Counted from the stretch's first letter, positions 7,315 to 15,906 are shown. The stretch: 21,114 bases of DNA from Lysobacterales bacterium (GCA_030637665.1 DAOWGA010000046.1:1-21114); one strand, 5' to 3'. Numbers and translations: made by a program. The notes: generated from the letters alone by a model not told the origin.

Positions 7315-9056
7315 ATGAAATCATCAAGACCAGTGGCTTGAAAATTCCCGCTTTTTCAGCGGTGCCGCTGACGCTTGTTTTCCTGCTGGCGCTGATTCCG
7401 CTGCTGGCCTCTGCAGCGGAGATCAGTGCGAAGCTTGACCGCAATCGGATCGTGCAAGGTGAAACCGTGACCCTGGTTCTGGGGACTGGCGATCCCAAGC
7501 AGAGCCTGGATGCCGATCTGTCCGTGCTTGAATCCGATTTCGCCATACTGGACCGGCGTTCTGAAACCCAGATGTCCATTGTCAACGGCCGCCAATCCGC
7601 AGAAGTGCGTTTGATGATTGTCCTGGAACCGAAACGCAGCGGTGATTTGAAGATTCCAGCGATGAAAATTGGTGACAGCACGACCCGGTCAATTGCCATC
7701 CGTGTTGATCCCGCCCCGGAACCGGAGCCCGGCGAAATGCCCCCGGTGTTTGTTGAAGCCGAGGTCTCGCCGCTTGATTCCCCGCACTACGTACACGCAC
7801 AACTGGGTCTGGCTGTGCGCGTGTACTACCAGCAAAACCTGACCGAAGCCGCGATCAGTCAGCCGGAACCTTCACCTGCTTCGGTGCGCCTGCTGGACGA
7901 GGTGCCTTACCAGGCAGAAAGAAACGGAATCCGCTACCGGGTGCTCGAGCGGCACTACGCGATCTTTCCTGAGCGCTCGGGCAAGCTGGAAATTCCACCT
8001 TTACAACTGTCAGGCCGCCTGGTGCAGCCCCGCTCGGACCGTCTGTGGCAGCCTGCCGTGAGGGGGCGACGGATACAGGTGGAGAGCGACCCCATTCAAT
8101 TGACCATCCAGCCACGTGCCGCTTCCTTCAGCGGTGATTCGTGGCAGCCGGCCCGCAAGCTGGAATTGGCGCAGCATATTTCGGCAGGGGATTCGCTGCG
8201 TGTAGGTGAGCCGGTGACCCGCACCGTGATTGTTGATGCCGTGGGGCTTGAAGAAAACATGATCACTGAGCCTGTCTGGCCGGAAATTCCCAACGCGCGG
8301 ATCTACCCGGACCAGCCGCAAGGTATCACCCGTGACGATGGTCAATGGGTGCTGGGCCACAAGGAATTTCGCTACGCGGTAGTGCCCGAACAGGAAGGCG
8401 AGCTGATCCTGCCCGAACTGAAGGTGCACTGGTGGGATACCGTCAACGATCGCCAGCAGACAGCCGTCCTTCCCGCCAAGGTTCTCCAGGTACAAGCTTC
8501 GGCCGTGGCGTCGTTGCCGCAGCCATTACCGTTGGCGCCGGATTCCAGCGGGCTGATTACGGATGGTTCCAGCACTGTCCTGATCAGTCATGAGCCGGGC
8601 TACTGGCGCTGGCTTGCCATCCTGTTTGCTCTCTTGTGGTTGCTCACACTGGCTGCCGCCTGGCGGATGCGCGGGGGGCACCGCGAGCGCGCCGTTAACG
8701 CAGCGGGATCCGCACAAAGCGAAGACGAGTCGCAAATCCTGAAACAGCTGAAGCGATGCTGTGAAATCAGCGATACCGGTCAGGCGCGTCAGGCCCTGGC
8801 CAACTGGCTTGCACAATTCGGTCCGCACAGCAGCGCTTCGGGCAGCCTGCTCGAATTCGCAGCCGGACTGGAAGACCAGGCTCTGCGCGCCAGTGTCTAT
8901 GCGATGGACTCGACCGGCTACCGCCAGGACCAGGAAGTGAGCTGGGACAGCAAACAGTTCTGGAAACAATTCGAAGCCTGGCGCAAATCCTGGAAAGCCG
9001 CCACGGCCGCTGAGAAGCCCCCGATTACTGACCTCTACGCCAAAGAAAACCGCTAA
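7308..9056 (+). CDS. batD: BatD-type exported protein
   Basis: A 582-residue protein of the BatD family. The GTG at 7308 overlaps the previous stop codon and gives a signal peptide (hydrophobic VPLTLVFLLALIPLLASA, cleavage probably after ASA). A TTG at 7338 is an alternative start. The exported part consists of beta-rich segments (SAKLDRNRIVQGETVTLVLG at its start) that look like repeated immunoglobulin-like folds. A single membrane helix follows at about 432-452 (WLAILFALLWLLTLAAAW) and then a helical cytoplasmic tail of about 125 residues. This topology is typical of BatD. It closes the operon; its last codons overlap the end of the convergent SPOR gene by 4 bases. Function beyond Bat-complex membership is unknown. 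Confidence 0.9.
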   Translation: MVNEIIKTSGLKIPAFSAVPLTLVFLLALIPLLASAAEISAKLDRNRIVQGETVTLVLGTGDPKQSLDADLSVLESDFAILDRRSETQMSIVNGRQSAEVRLMIVLEPKRSGDLKIPAMKIGDSTTRSIAIRVDPAPEPEPGEMPPVFVEAEVSPLDSPHYVHAQLGLAVRVYYQQNLTEAAISQPEPSPASVRLLDEVPYQAERNGIRYRVLERHYAIFPERSGKLEIPPLQLSGRLVQPRSDRLWQPAVRGRRIQVESDPIQLTIQPRAASFSGDSWQPARKLELAQHISAGDSLRVGEPVTRTVIVDAVGLEENMITEPVWPEIPNARIYPDQPQGITRDDGQWVLGHKEFRYAVVPEQEGELILPELKVHWWDTVNDRQQTAVLPAKVLQVQASAVASLPQPLPLAPDSSGLITDGSSTVLISHEPGYWRWLAILFALLWLLTLAAAWRMRGGHRERAVNAAGSAQSEDESQILKQLKRCCEISDTGQARQALANWLAQFGPHSSASGSLLEFAAGLEDQALRASVYAMDSTGYRQDQEVSWDSKQFWKQFEAWRKSWKAATAAEKPPITDLYAKENR

Positions 9057-9064
9057 GGTTTTTT
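9046..9064. terminator. Small terminator-like hairpin over the batD / SPOR gene stop codons
   Basis: AAAACC (9046-9051) and GGTTTT (9057-9062) pair around GCTAA, and two further T follow on the plus strand. The hairpin includes both stop codons of the convergent genes. It is weak (two G-C pairs), but it is the only terminator-like sequence at this tightly packed convergence. Confidence 0.3.
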
Positions 9065-9640
9065 CATGACCAGGCTGTCGATGCCGTTGGTGGCCAGGCG
9101 GCTTCGCATTTCGTCGGCCTGGCGGGCGCCGGTGACGGGGCCGATGCGCACGCGGTGCCAGGTGGCGCCGTTGACGTTGACGGTCTGGATTTTCGCCGTC
9201 ATGCCCAGTAGCGCCAGGCGCGCCTTCAATTGTTCTGCTTCATCTGCTTGCCGGAATGACCCCACCTGCAACAGGTACATTTCGGCATTCTGCTGCGGAG
9301 CCCGGTCTTGCGGTTTGCTGGAATCTTTCAGCTCCTGCTCCGGCACCACGACTTCCATTTCAGGCAGCACGGTAAAGAAATCGTAACGGGGTTTTTCCGG
9401 TTTGACTTCACGTTTTGACAGGTCATCGGCGATCGCCGGTTCAGAGCGCTGTTGGGTCGCATCGCTGGCTTGCGGTAACTCGCTTGCGGGTGTCGGAATG
9501 TAGCCCTTGGCCCACAGATAGTATGCCAGGCCAAGTCCGATCAGGATGCCGGTAAACAACCACATCCATGCCGGCGTTCCCTGCTTACCCCTGCTTGCAC
9601 CCCGTTGTCTGCTCACCTTTCTCCGCTTACTTTTCGCCAT
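9053..9640 (-). CDS. SPOR-domain membrane protein, FtsN-like
   Basis: A 195-residue bitopic membrane protein. It has a strongly basic cytoplasmic N-terminus (1-22), one membrane helix at about 24-44 (AWMWLFTGILIGLGLAYYLW), a charged periplasmic linker rich in Pro, Glu and Lys, and a C-terminal SPOR domain at about 119-195 (YLLQVGSFRQADEAEQLKAR … VRIGPVTGARQADEMRSRL). SPOR domains bind denuded glycan strands in septal peptidoglycan, so the protein probably acts at the division site as FtsN does. The ATG follows the argS stop codon directly (TGAATG), and an argS–ftsN order is common in gammaproteobacteria. It is shorter than E. coli FtsN and I do not see its essential periplasmic helix clearly, so I give no gene symbol. 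Confidence 0.85.
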   Translation of the reverse strand: MAKSKRRKVSRQRGASRGKQGTPAWMWLFTGILIGLGLAYYLWAKGYIPTPASELPQASDATQQRSEPAIADDLSKREVKPEKPRYDFFTVLPEMEVVVPEQELKDSSKPQDRAPQQNAEMYLLQVGSFRQADEAEQLKARLALLGMTAKIQTVNVNGATWHRVRIGPVTGARQADEMRSRLATNGIDSLVMKKP

Positions 9641-11401
9641 TCACATTTCCTCGGGTGCGGAGACACCCAGCAAAGCCAGGCCTTTTTTCAAGACGATACG
9701 TGTCGCCAGCACCAGGTTCAGGCGGGCATTACGCAGATTCTCTTCATCGACCAGGAACTGGTGCGCGTTGTAATAAGAATGCAAATCGGTGGCCAGGTCG
9801 GAAAGATAGTGCGCCATCAGGTGAGGTGCGCGGAGGCGGGCCGCGGATTCAACAGTCTCGGGAAAACGACTGATTGAGCGCATCAGGGCCAGTTCGTGAT
9901 CCTCCTTCAACAAGTCCAGGGCGGCCTCGCCGATGGCCTCGTTGTGGAACAGGTCCATCTGTTCCAGGTTGCGGAATACACTGCAGATCCGCGCATGGGC
10001 ATACTGAATGTAGAAGACCGGATTTTCATTGCTGTGGGATTTTGCCAGGTCCAGATCGAAATCCAGGTGCTGTTCATGAGAGCGCATGATGTAGAAGAAA
10101 CGGGCTGCATCGGTGCCCACCTCCTCGCGCAGTTCCCGTAAGGTGATGAATTGGCCGGAACGGGTCGACATTTGCACTTTCTCACCATTGCGAAACAATA
10201 CCGCGAACTGGACCAGGGGTATTTCCAGCTTGTCAGGGTCCTCGCCCAGGCCTTGAGCTGCTGCGCGCAAGCGGGCTACGTAGCCATGATGATCAGCACC
10301 CAGTACATATAATGCGCGGTCGAATCCACGCTCCAGCTTGTTGAGGAAATAGGCGATATCAGATGCAAAATAGGTTGTCCGGCCGTTTTCGCGAACGACG
10401 ACCCGGTCTTTTTCATCGCCAAGCGCCGAAGCGCGGAACCAGGTTGCGCCGTCTTTGATAAACAGGTGGCCATTCTCCCGCAGGCGCTCGATTGCGTATT
10501 CGACAGCACCGCTATCTTCCAACTCCTGCTCTGAGAACCACTTGTCAAAGCGCACACCAAAATCTGACAGGTCATCCTTGATGTCAGTCAGAATGTTGTT
10601 GAGAGCAGCATCGAAAAACACTGAGTAGCCTTTTTTGCCCAGTAGGCCACGGGCACGTTTTATGAGCGCATCGATGTGTACTTCCCCGTTGCCGCCCTGC
10701 GCGAGCGGGACCGGCAAGTCATCTTCAACTTCCATGCCGGTGAAGCGCCATTTGTCACCATTCTCGGCGCGCACCATGCGGGCGATGTCGTAGATGTATT
10801 CACCGCGATAGCCGTTGTCTGGAAACTGGATTCTTTCACCACACAATTCGAGGTATCGCAACCAGACACAAAGAGCAAGAATGTCCATCTGCCGGCCGTT
10901 GTCATTGACGTAGTACTCGCGCTGGACGTCGTGCCCTGCGCACTCGAGGATGTTGGCCAGGCTGTCGCCATAGGCAGCCCCGCGTCCATGCCCGACATGC
11001 AGTGGCCCGGTCGGATTGGCGGATACGAACTCGATGGTCAGATTTTCCTCCCTTGCGGGGATCAGGTGCCCGTAACGCTCTCCCTGGCGCAGCACATCCT
11101 TGATGACACCGGTTAGTGCGCGGCGGTTGAGAAAGAAATTGACGAAGCCCGGGCCGGCAATTTCAAGCCGGTCGATCTGCCGTGACATCGGCATGTGATC
11201 AATGATGGCCTGGGCCAAGTCACGCGGTGACATCCCGGCGGCTTTGGACAACCCCATGGCGAGGTTCGTAGCAAATTCGCCATGCTCCGGTGAGCGGGTT
11301 CGTTCCAGCTGAATGGCGGGTTCGGATTCAGCAGGCAGAACACCTTCCCGTTGCAGATGCAGCAATGACTGGGCCAGCAATTCTTCAATATGATCTTTCA
11401 C
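9641..11401 (-). CDS. argS: Arginyl-tRNA synthetase
   Basis: A 586-residue class I aminoacyl-tRNA synthetase that charges tRNA-Arg with arginine in the cytoplasm. The N-terminal additional domain is present (EFATNLAMGLSKAAGMSPRD). The HIGH motif appears as HVGH at 135-138 within SANPTGPLHVGHGRGAAYGD. The KMSKS region is replaced by a QMSTRSG form near residue 410, as is normal for this subfamily. The C-terminal anticodon-binding domain contains NPVFYIQYAHARI and ends with the DALR-type segment (VLKKGLALLGVSAPEEM). Length is normal. It is transcribed away from the TRAP/carbonic-anhydrase unit, with about 370 bases of intergenic DNA upstream, and is directly followed by the SPOR gene. Confidence 0.97.
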   Translation of the reverse strand: MKDHIEELLAQSLLHLQREGVLPAESEPAIQLERTRSPEHGEFATNLAMGLSKAAGMSPRDLAQAIIDHMPMSRQIDRLEIAGPGFVNFFLNRRALTGVIKDVLRQGERYGHLIPAREENLTIEFVSANPTGPLHVGHGRGAAYGDSLANILECAGHDVQREYYVNDNGRQMDILALCVWLRYLELCGERIQFPDNGYRGEYIYDIARMVRAENGDKWRFTGMEVEDDLPVPLAQGGNGEVHIDALIKRARGLLGKKGYSVFFDAALNNILTDIKDDLSDFGVRFDKWFSEQELEDSGAVEYAIERLRENGHLFIKDGATWFRASALGDEKDRVVVRENGRTTYFASDIAYFLNKLERGFDRALYVLGADHHGYVARLRAAAQGLGEDPDKLEIPLVQFAVLFRNGEKVQMSTRSGQFITLRELREEVGTDAARFFYIMRSHEQHLDFDLDLAKSHSNENPVFYIQYAHARICSVFRNLEQMDLFHNEAIGEAALDLLKEDHELALMRSISRFPETVESAARLRAPHLMAHYLSDLATDLHSYYNAHQFLVDEENLRNARLNLVLATRIVLKKGLALLGVSAPEEM

Positions 11402-11580
11402 GGAATGTATCTCTAAGGCCCTGGAAACGGCATATTGTAAACCGTTGGGCTATGCAGAAGATATAACATGGATCCTAATATTGATGATCAGGTGGCAGCA
11501 ACCTTCCGAGTTCCGGCCAGGCTGTGGATAACTCTGTGAGTAAATGACGGGTTTCCGGGGTCAGGACGTCCGATAGTCTT

Positions 11581-11597
11581 CCGGATGAGACATCCGG
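11581..11597. promoter_or_regulatory. Perfect palindrome abutting a -35 element (operator candidate)
   Basis: CCGGATG and CATCCGG form a perfect 7-bp inverted repeat with a 3-base centre (AGA). It ends directly before the TTGAAA of the promoter described next. Its position suggests a regulator-binding site. As RNA it would be a hairpin without a T tract, so a terminator is less likely. Confidence 0.4.
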
Positions 11598-11626
11598 TTG
11601 AAAGGGTGGAAGAGAGTAAATATATA
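11598..11626 (+). promoter_or_regulatory. Candidate sigma-70 promoter for the carbonic-anhydrase remnant and dctM
   Basis: TTGAAA (11598-11603) and TATATA (11621-11626) are separated by exactly 17 bases in an AT-rich stretch. The next plus-strand start is at 11776. The rest of the 11402-11775 gap holds no recognisable gene; a small CACAG-GTTT-CTGTG hairpin lies at 11701-11714 in the presumed 5' leader. Confidence 0.5.
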
Positions 11627-11775
11627 TAAATCAAAAAGATAGGATGCAAACATGGTAAAGAGAGGTTGATTTTCCGAGTAGCTTGGTGATTTTTCATTTA
11701 CACAGGTTTCTGTGCATAAAAAATGAAGTTAAGATATTCTTTCCCGTCAGCGACTGGTGGTACCATGCCTCCTTC

Positions 11776-12090
11776 ATGAAATCCCCGGAAAATAAGAACA
11801 TATACCGATTCATGCTCGAGCACCCGCAAGTGGGGGTCCGGGTTTACATTGATGAAAAGGCCAGCGTGACCGGTTCCGTGGTACTGGGTGATGACGTTTC
11901 CGTATGGCCGATGGCGGTTATCAGAGGAGACGTGAATCGCATCCGGATCGGGGCTCGCTGTAACATCCAGGATGGCGCAGTGCTTCATGTGACGCATGAA
12001 AGTTCGTGGGCGCCGGAAGTGCAAAACCTGGCTTACAGCGCCCGGCATTATGTAAGGCTGAAAGACCTGTACCTTGAGCACAAATCGTAG
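11776..12090 (+). pseudogene. Gamma-carbonic anhydrase (YrdA-type) with in-frame internal deletion
   Basis: The 104-residue frame starts like a gamma-class carbonic anhydrase/YrdA protein: hexapeptide-repeat strands with SVVLGDDVSVWPMAVIRGDV, NRIRIGARCNIQDGAVLHVTH. It ends with the family's C-terminal helix (LAYSARHYVRLKDLYL). About 80 residues normally found between these parts are missing. The junction lies near residues 80-81 (about base 12015), in frame. Known family members are about 175-185 residues and bind zinc through three histidines. H71 (VLHVTH) matches the first; the two in the usual VGH…LHG segment are lost. The product cannot form the full left-handed helix and is unlikely to be a functional enzyme. 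The reading frame is open and its stop overlaps the next start. A sequencing or assembly error cannot be excluded. Confidence 0.75.
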
Positions 12091-13466
12091 TGGCAGGCTG
12101 GATGGCTTTCGGGTTGTTTCTCGCCATCGGCCTGGCATTGATGGCAGGGTTCCCGGTTGCGTTCACACTGGCCGGTACCGGGCTTCTCTTTGCGGGTCTG
12201 GGTGTTTTGACCGGCACCTTCGATGTGGTATTCCTGGAAGCATTTCCAAACCGCATTTACGGCATCATGACCAACGAGACCCTGATTGCCGTTCCGATAT
12301 TCGTTTTTATGGGCGTGATGCTGGAACGGTCGAAGCTCGCTGATCAGTTGCTGCAGTCCCTGGCGCAAATCATGCGCGGTGTGCCGGGTGGGCTTGGCAT
12401 CGCCGTTGTGCTGGTGGGTGCAATGATGGCTGCAAGCACCGGGATCGTGGGCGCCACTGTGGTGACCATGGGACTGATTTCTCTTCCGACCATGCTTGCC
12501 AGGGGCTACCACCCGTCTGTCGCCACCGGCACCATCTGCTCTGCCGGCACGCTGGGGCAGATTATTCCGCCATCCATCGTGTTGGTAATGCTGGCGGACG
12601 TTCTGTCGAATGCATACCAGCAGGCGCAGCTTCAGATGGGCAATTACAGCCCCGAGACGATTTCGGTCGGTGAACTGTTTGCCGGCGCGCTGGTGCCCGG
12701 ACTGATCCTTGTAGTCGCTTACCTGATCTATCTCGCCACCCTGGCCTGGCTAAAGCCTGAAACCATGCCGGCAGACGAGGATAGCGGGGAAGACAGGGTT
12801 AGTCTCGGGCGATTGCTGGCGCTGGCGGCCGGGCCGTTGATGCTAATCGTCGCGGTGCTGGGATCGATACTGAAGGGAATCGCGACGCCAACAGAGGCGG
12901 CTGCAGTCGGTGCAGTGGGCGCTATATTGCTGGCTTCGATCAGCGGTAATCTTTCCATGGAAACCATGAAAGACGTGGTCTACCGGACCAGCAGCATTTC
13001 CGCGATGGTATTCATGATCCTGATCGGAGCATCCCTGTTCAGCCTGGTCTTCAGGGGTTTCGGCGGGGATGAGCTGATCGCCGAACTCCTCACCGGACTG
13101 CCAGGTGGCGTGGTCACCGCCATGATCACGGTCATGCTGGTGATGTTCTTACTGGGCTTCGTGCTCGACTTTATCGAGATCACTTTTGTGGTGGTTCCAA
13201 TTGTCGGGCCAGTGCTGATGGCGATGGGCCTCAATCCCATCTGGCTGGGCATCATGATGGCTGTGAACCTGCAAACCTCCTTTCTCACGCCACCTTTCGG
13301 TTTTTCACTGTTCTACCTCAGGGGCGTCTGTCCCGACTCTGTTCCCACTTCCGCCATTTATCGCGGCGTCATCCCCTTTATCATCATCCAGGTCCTGGTA
13401 CTCGGCCTGCTGGCCCTCATACCCGAACTCGTCACCTGGCTGCCGGGAGTGATCTATCCTGGTTAA
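12090..13466 (+). CDS. dctM: TRAP transporter large permease subunit (DctM)
   Basis: A 458-residue polytopic membrane protein of the DctM family, the ion-coupled transport channel of TRAP uptake systems. It has about a dozen hydrophobic helices. Family landmarks are GFPVAFTLAGTGLLFAGLGV near the start, PIFVFMGVMLERSKLADQLL, a GATVVTMGLISLPTMLARGY block, TICSAGTLGQIIPPSIVLVM, and PTEAAAVGAVGAILLA in the second half, ending with LQTSFLTPPFGFSLFYLRGV. The GTG at 12090 gives the usual N-terminus and overlaps the previous stop by one base; an ATG at 12102 is an alternative. Canonical systems also need a small permease (DctQ) and a binding protein. DctP is encoded convergently nearby; DctQ is not recognised in the window. 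Confidence 0.93.
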   Translation: MAGWMAFGLFLAIGLALMAGFPVAFTLAGTGLLFAGLGVLTGTFDVVFLEAFPNRIYGIMTNETLIAVPIFVFMGVMLERSKLADQLLQSLAQIMRGVPGGLGIAVVLVGAMMAASTGIVGATVVTMGLISLPTMLARGYHPSVATGTICSAGTLGQIIPPSIVLVMLADVLSNAYQQAQLQMGNYSPETISVGELFAGALVPGLILVVAYLIYLATLAWLKPETMPADEDSGEDRVSLGRLLALAAGPLMLIVAVLGSILKGIATPTEAAAVGAVGAILLASISGNLSMETMKDVVYRTSSISAMVFMILIGASLFSLVFRGFGGDELIAELLTGLPGGVVTAMITVMLVMFLLGFVLDFIEITFVVVPIVGPVLMAMGLNPIWLGIMMAVNLQTSFLTPPFGFSLFYLRGVCPDSVPTSAIYRGVIPFIIIQVLVLGLLALIPELVTWLPGVIYPG

Positions 13467-13502
13467 GGCTGATCATTTATCCTCTGCAGAAAAATTTCCT
13501 GA

Positions 13503-13874
13503 TCAATGCCAATAGAGCAGGCTACCGAGGATGATGAGGAGCAGGCCGCCGATGCGCAGGTACCAGGTGAGGAAGCGGTCAGGGATTTTTTGCAAGGGCC
13601 GGAGGAATCCCGGGACGATCAGGATAAGGGCGCCCTCCAGGGCCATCAGCCAGCCGAGCACGGTGATGAAGACGGGCCAGGTGGAGGACCAGTCATTGTA
13701 GGCCGTTCCAATGAAGACACCCGCCGCGAGCATGGCAAGGGCAATGGGGAATAGTTGCCTTGGGCGCTGGATGGCCTCGCGCAAAAACAGTGTCCATTGT
13801 TCGTGTTGAAACAGGTAGGATGCGCCCAGGGTCAGCAGGAAAATCGATACGGTAAGCTCAATCGCGTTTGCCAA
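13503..13874 (-). CDS. Small four-helix membrane protein, downstream of dctP
   Basis: A 123-residue hydrophobic protein with four predicted membrane helices at about 4-22, 40-58, 67-90 and 100-122. The start is a TTG, supported by a strong AGGAGG (13882-13887) 7 bases upstream. It follows the TRAP binding-protein gene by 29 bases on the same strand, so it is probably co-transcribed. DctQ small permeases also have four helices but are usually 160-200 residues, and I see no DctQ sequence signature here. It could be an unrelated conserved membrane protein or a highly divergent stand-in for DctQ. I do not recognise the family with certainty. Confidence 0.75.
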   Translation of the reverse strand: MANAIELTVSIFLLTLGASYLFQHEQWTLFLREAIQRPRQLFPIALAMLAAGVFIGTAYNDWSSTWPVFITVLGWLMALEGALILIVPGFLRPLQKIPDRFLTWYLRIGGLLLIILGSLLYWH

Positions 13875-13903
13875 TTGCTCTCCTCCTGAACCGGATCAGA
13901 TGA

Positions 13904-15019
13904 TTAACGGCGGTTGAGAAAGTATTGTGAACCGATCTCGGTCCAACCGCGAATCGTGTCGAAATAGGCCTTGAATGAAGCCCAGACCTTGCCTGACATT
14001 TCATCAGCCGCGGCCAGTTCCTCCAGTACTTCGAAGGAAACCCGTTTGAGTTCATCCAGCACCTCATCGGGAAAGGCGCGTAATTCAACCTGGTGCTCAT
14101 TGATCAGCGTATTCAGGGCTGTACCGTTCCTGGCTTCGAAATCGGCGTACATATCCATGGAAGCTGCCTTGCAGGCGGTCTCTACGATTTGTTGTAAATC
14201 GGGCGCCAGGGACGCCCAGGCTTCTGCGTTGACGATGCCTTCAAGAGCTGAGCCGGGTTCGTGCCAACCCGGGTAGTAATAATACTTCGCCGCCCGGAAC
14301 AGGCCAAAAGCCAGGTCATTCATTGGCCCGACCCATTCTGTAGCGTCAATGGTGCCGCTTTGCAGGGCCGTGAACAGTTCCGCGCCCGGAATGTTCACCG
14401 GTGTGCCACCGATGCGTTTGAGCACTTCGGCGCCAACCCCGGGGATGCGCATTTTCAGGCCATTCAGATCTGCTACGCTGTTAATTTCCTTGTTGACCCA
14501 GCCGCCCATCTGGGTGCCCGAATTGCCAACCGGAAAAGGTATCAGTCCAGAAGGCGCGTAGGCTTCGTGGTAGATTTCAAGGCCGCCACCGTGATAGAAC
14601 CAACCGTTCATCTCGTTGCCTGTCAGACCGAAGGGCCAACCGCCCAGGAACTGGGAAGCCGGTATTTTCCCTTTCCAGTAATACGCCCCGCCATGGCCCA
14701 TTTCGGCTGTGCCCCGCTGGACCGCGTCGAATACTTCGAACGGGGGTACGAGTTCGTTTCCGCCGTAGACTTTGACCTTGAGTCGGCCATTGCTGAGCTT
14801 GCCGATCAGGTCTGCCAGATGGGTAGCGCCGGTACCCAGGCCAGGGAAGTCCCGCGGCCAGGTGGTCACCATTTTCCATTCGATGGCTTCAGCGGCAGGG
14901 CCTGCAGTGCTCTCGGCACAGTCTGAGACACCCGCTTTGCCGCCGCAGGCAGAAAGAAGCCCTGCAGTTCCGGCCAGGCCTGCGACGCCGGCTGTTTTCA
15001 CAAATTTTCTTCTGTCCAT
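13904..15019 (-). CDS. dctP: TRAP transporter solute-binding protein (DctP, TakP-like)
   Basis: A 371-residue periplasmic binding protein of a TRAP transporter. The N-terminus has a twin-arginine motif (R3-R4-K-F-V) and a lipobox-like LSAC with C25. It is therefore either Tat-exported or lipid-anchored, or both. Mature-region landmarks are IEWKMVTTWPRDFPGLGTGA, a YYWKGK segment, LKMRIPGVGAEVLKRIGGTP with the arginine that normally contacts the ligand carboxylate, and TIDATEWVGPMNDLAFG. EWVGPMND resembles the TakP group, which bind 2-oxo acids with a cation. The ligand is therefore inferred to be an organic acid such as an alpha-keto acid. It starts 14 bases after the ttcA stop with GGAAG before the ATG. 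Confidence 0.92.
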   Translation of the reverse strand: MDRRKFVKTAGVAGLAGTAGLLSACGGKAGVSDCAESTAGPAAEAIEWKMVTTWPRDFPGLGTGATHLADLIGKLSNGRLKVKVYGGNELVPPFEVFDAVQRGTAEMGHGGAYYWKGKIPASQFLGGWPFGLTGNEMNGWFYHGGGLEIYHEAYAPSGLIPFPVGNSGTQMGGWVNKEINSVADLNGLKMRIPGVGAEVLKRIGGTPVNIPGAELFTALQSGTIDATEWVGPMNDLAFGLFRAAKYYYYPGWHEPGSALEGIVNAEAWASLAPDLQQIVETACKAASMDMYADFEARNGTALNTLINEHQVELRAFPDEVLDELKRVSFEVLEELAAADEMSGKVWASFKAYFDTIRGWTEIGSQYFLNRR

Positions 15020-15033
15020 TTTGCTTCCGTCTG

Positions 15034-15906
15034 CTACACGCGGGTGGGTTTCATCTCGCCGTGGATTCTGCCATCCGGGATCAGCAAGCCGGGTGACCCG
15101 GCGGGTTCATGAGAATCGTTGCCCAGGTTGATGAAATCGAAAAGTTCATGATCCGCCAGTTGCGACGGGGAGACATGACTGATCGCCCTGAAAATATTTT
15201 CGATCCTGCCGGGGTGAGCCCGCTTCCATTCAGACAACATCGATTTGATTTGCTGGCGCTGGAGCTTCGGTTGTGTACCGCACAGGTCACAGGGAATAAT
15301 CGGGAATTTTTTCGTCTCTGCGTAGCGCGCGATGTCTTCTTCAGTGCAATAAGCCAGCGGACGGATCACTACATTCTGGCCATCGTCAGACAGCAGTTTT
15401 GGTGGCATGGCCTTGATTCGCCCACCGTTGAACAGGTTGAGGAAAAGGGTTTCGATAATGTCGTCGCGATGGTGGCCCAGGGCAATTCTGGTGACCCCGT
15501 TTTCGCTGGCGAAATTGTACAGAGCGCCTCTGCGCAGCCGCGAACAAAGGCCGCAGGTGGTCCTGCCTTCCGGGATGACCCTTTTAACCACGCTGTAAGT
15601 GTCCTGTTCAATCACGTGAAACGGGATGTCAAACTGGTCAAGGTATTCCGGCAGCACATGCTCAGGAAAACCTGGCTGTTTCTGGTCGAGGTTAACCGCC
15701 ATCAGATCAAAATGCACCGGCGCCCGTTTTTGCAAAGCCATCAGCATATTCAACAAAGTATAGGAATCCTTGCCACCCGACAGGCAGACCATCACCCGGT
15801 CGCCATCGCCGATCATGTTGAAGTCCGCTATCGCACGACCGGTGTTTCGTTGTAGCCGCTTGCCAAGACTGGCGTCCGAATATCGCCGTTGATCCATCTT
15901 GCTCAT
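15034..15906 (-). CDS. ttcA: tRNA 2-thiocytidine synthetase TtcA
   Basis: A 290-residue enzyme that thiolates cytidine 32 in certain tRNAs, using ATP and an iron-sulfur cluster. The ATG at 15906 ([10 protein letters not shown]) was chosen because it begins with the usual N-terminus; a longer reading from 15975 adds 23 residues unlike the family. The PP-loop SGGKDS lies at 43-48. The cluster cysteines are C118 and C121 (TTCGLC), with a third in IIPCDLCG (C206 or C209). [19 protein letters not shown] is the ATPase-associated block. Length is slightly short but all motifs are present. It is divergent from the DUF465 gene and leads a run into the dctP gene 14 bases downstream, an unusual pairing. 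Confidence 0.95.
   Translation of the reverse strand: MSKMDQRRYSDASLGKRLQRNTGRAIADFNMIGDGDRVMVCLSGGKDSYTLLNMLMALQKRAPVHFDLMAVNLDQKQPGFPEHVLPEYLDQFDIPFHVIEQDTYSVVKRVIPEGRTTCGLCSRLRRGALYNFASENGVTRIALGHHRDDIIETLFLNLFNGGRIKAMPPKLLSDDGQNVVIRPLAYCTEEDIARYAETKKFPIIPCDLCGTQPKLQRQQIKSMLSEWKRAHPGRIENIFRAISHVSPSQLADHELFDFINLGNDSHEPAGSPGLLIPDGRIHGEMKPTRV

Noticed and set aside
11488..11697. 69-codon minus-strand frame in the argS upstream gap
   Set aside because: It crosses the palindrome and promoter, has no ribosome-binding site and no recognisable family.
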